The notes below the pieces were generated by a model, which saw only the letters and a program-made list of their open reading frames with translations, was not told the DNA's origin and made no database searches. A stretch of DNA of 35,102 bases from the NCBI GenBank assembly GCA_029937545.1, contig JAPYPR010000011.1, positions 1 through 35,102 of the forward strand, written 5' to 3'. Origin of the DNA: Erythrobacter sp. Its GTDB lineage: Bacteria > Pseudomonadota > Alphaproteobacteria > Sphingomonadales > Sphingomonadaceae. Made by a program: the position numbers and the translations under genes. Positions 33,644 through 35,102 of the stretch are shown here, piece after piece (within the stretch, counting starts at the first letter, position 1; every line of letters starts with the position of its first letter).

Positions 33644-34893
33644 TGAGCGAAGGTATCAGCCAGCCGGATCAGCCGCAGGCGATCGAGGGCGAGGGGAAAG
33701 ACCTGTTCTCCAAGTTCGACGACGTCATCGCCTTGCGTGAAGGCTTGCTGTCGAGCGGGCAGGAAGACCCGTTCAACCTGGTCATGGAAAAGGTCCTCTC
33801 GCCCACCCGTGCGATTTGCAACGGGCGCGACACCATCCTGCTGGGCACCTACAATTACATGGGCATGACCTTCGACCCCGACGTGGTCGAAGCGGGCAAG
33901 CAGGCGCTGGCCGATTTCGGAACCGGCACCACCGGCAGCCGCGTGCTGAACGGGACGTACCAGGGCCACAAGGAAGTCGAGCAGGCGCTGATGGACTTCT
34001 ACGAGATGGACCATGCGATGGTGTTCTCGACCGGATACCAGGCCAATCTCGGGATCATCAGCACGATTGCGGGCAAGGGCGATTACATCGTCCTCGACAT
34101 CGATAGCCATGCCAGCATCTGGGACGGCTGCGCGCTGGGCCAGGCCGAAGTCGTGCCGTTCAAGCACAACGATATCGAGGCAATGGAAAAGCGCCTCAAG
34201 CGCATTCCCGAAGGCGCGGGCAAGCTGGTCATCCTGGAGGGCGTCTACTCGATGCTCGGCGATGTCGCGCCGCTGACGGAGATGGTCGCGGTGGCGAAGA
34301 AATACGGCGCGATGGTGCTGGTCGACGAGGCGCATTCGATGGGCTTCATCGGCGACAACGGCCGCGGCGTAGTCGAGGATGCGGGCGTGATCGACGATGT
34401 CGATTTCATCATCGGCACCTTCTCCAAGAGCGTCGGGACGGTGGGTGGGTTCTGCGTCTCGAACCATCCCAAGTTCGAAATCATGCGCCTCGTCTGCCGT
34501 CCCTATGTGTTCACCGCCTCGCTGCCGCCCAGCGTGGTCGCGACCGCCTGCACCTCGATCCGCAAACTGATGCACGGATCGAACAAGCGCGCGCATCTGT
34601 GGGAGAATTCGAAGGCGCTGCACAAGGGCTTGAAGGACCTCGGCTTCAAGCTGGGCACCGAGGAACCGCAGAGCGCCATCATCGCGGTCATCATGCCCGA
34701 TCTCGAACAGGGCGCGCAGATGTGGGAAGCGCTGATCCAGGGCGGCCTTTACGTGAACCTCGCGCGGCCCCCGGCCACGCCCGCCAATATGACCCTGCTG
34801 CGCTGTTCGCTCTGCGCCGAACACAGCGAGGAGGAAGTCGGCGAGATCCTGTCGATCTTCGAACAGGCAGGCAAGCAGGTCGGTATCATCTGA
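33643..34893 (+). CDS. spt: Serine palmitoyltransferase
   Basis: A 416-aa alpha-oxoamine synthase, length and motifs agreeing with the soluble SPT of Sphingomonas paucimobilis. Key residues are present: DSHAS with H155 (PLP stacking), VDEAHSMG with D228 and H231, and GTFSKSVGTVGG with the Schiff-base lysine K262. It condenses serine with a fatty acyl group to 3-ketosphinganine, the first step of sphingolipid synthesis. The start is ATG 33643, overlapping the ACP stop by one base. A 7-bp inverted repeat AACCCGC/GCGGGTT follows the stop, with no T run. Confidence 0.93.
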   Translation: MSEGISQPDQPQAIEGEGKDLFSKFDDVIALREGLLSSGQEDPFNLVMEKVLSPTRAICNGRDTILLGTYNYMGMTFDPDVVEAGKQALADFGTGTTGSRVLNGTYQGHKEVEQALMDFYEMDHAMVFSTGYQANLGIISTIAGKGDYIVLDIDSHASIWDGCALGQAEVVPFKHNDIEAMEKRLKRIPEGAGKLVILEGVYSMLGDVAPLTEMVAVAKKYGAMVLVDEAHSMGFIGDNGRGVVEDAGVIDDVDFIIGTFSKSVGTVGGFCVSNHPKFEIMRLVCRPYVFTASLPPSVVATACTSIRKLMHGSNKRAHLWENSKALHKGLKDLGFKLGTEEPQSAIIAVIMPDLEQGAQMWEALIQGGLYVNLARPPATPANMTLLRCSLCAEHSEEEVGEILSIFEQAGKQVGII

Positions 34894-34990
34894 CCGGTCA
34901 AACCCGCATGAACCACGCCTGACCGCGGGTTCAGAACGAGTTCAATGCCTGCCCCCCAGACCGTTTCCAACGAATTCAGGAGATTACGGG

Positions 34991-35102
34991 ATCGGACTAT
35001 CCAAACGAACAGCGGTGGCGGTTGTTGCCGGCACCACCTTGCTCGGCGCCTGCAGCGTCGGATCCTACGGCGGATTGTCGGTCGGTAGCGCCGGATATTA
35101 CG
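34991..35102 (+). CDS. N-terminus of a lipoprotein, cut by window edge
   Basis: The frame reads a lipoprotein signal: GLSKRTAVAVVAGTTLLGAC, a positive start, a hydrophobic core and a lipobox LGAC, then Gly/Ser/Tyr-rich sequence to the window end. No ATG is in frame nearby. AGGAGA lies at 34978-34983, and 7 nt after it is ATC (34991), which would give a well-formed signal peptide; the first GTG in frame (35015) is too far from that site and would drop the positive residues. The start is therefore uncertain, and the ATC start is an inference. Confidence 0.45.
   Translation, partial: MGLSKRTAVAVVAGTTLLGACSVGSYGGLSVGSAGYY

Noticed and set aside
33598..34824. 408-codon minus-strand open frame
   Set aside because: It is antisense to serine palmitoyltransferase and has no domain signature.

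Overview
The window is a GC-rich stretch of an alphaproteobacterial genome, most likely Sphingomonadales and probably Erythrobacteraceae. The pointers are a serine palmitoyltransferase gene coupled to its own acyl carrier protein (sphingolipid makers), a DivK-type single-domain regulator divergent from a DUF3572 gene, a cysteine-poor DksA, and a MaeB-type malic enzyme. The lineage is inferred from gene content, not from a search.

Bases 1 to about 9,600 look like accessory DNA. On the minus strand a Toprim/zinc-finger primase-like gene is followed by a very large methyltransferase-helicase of the Strawberry-notch type and a ParB-like gene that runs off the left edge. Divergent from these is a compact plus-strand operon: a HipB-type repressor, a HipA-type kinase, and, overlapping hipA by 8 nt, a nuclease with a cysteine-rich N-terminus and a FAN1-like VRR-NUC domain. 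The hipB promoter lies between two copies of a 14-bp operator in inverted orientation. This three-gene unit is the best candidate here for an undescribed toxin-antitoxin or defence system. An AT-rich spacer (9582-9822) separates it from ordinary chromosomal genes.

Bases 9,823-22,900 hold housekeeping and metabolic genes: a succinate-semialdehyde-type dehydrogenase with an SDR, a class V aminotransferase, maeB, mutS, small membrane and disordered proteins, 3-hydroxybutyryl-CoA dehydrogenase, cobalamin adenosyltransferase, a HIG1-like protein, GluQRS and an HNH endonuclease. Between 19271 and 19548 lie four copies of a 64-67 nt repeat. Each has a hairpin whose stem sequence differs but whose ATCC tetraloop and flanks are constant. 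Two copies face each other and form a perfect 34-bp inverted repeat.

Bases 23,000-35,102 hold an acidic lipoprotein with a clear promoter and terminator, the kynA-kynB-kynU tryptophan degradation operon (4-nt overlaps, three GTTTCGC heptamers every 14 bp upstream), a DUF4112 protein, an orphan peptide-binding lipoprotein, PilZ and DksA regulators, and a Sel1-like protein. A tightly overlapped five-gene operon follows (DUF3572, HAD, RidA, GDPD, FemAB-like acyltransferase), then divK, the ACP/serine palmitoyltransferase pair and the start of another lipoprotein gene. No rRNA, tRNA, CRISPR array, transposase or integrase was seen.
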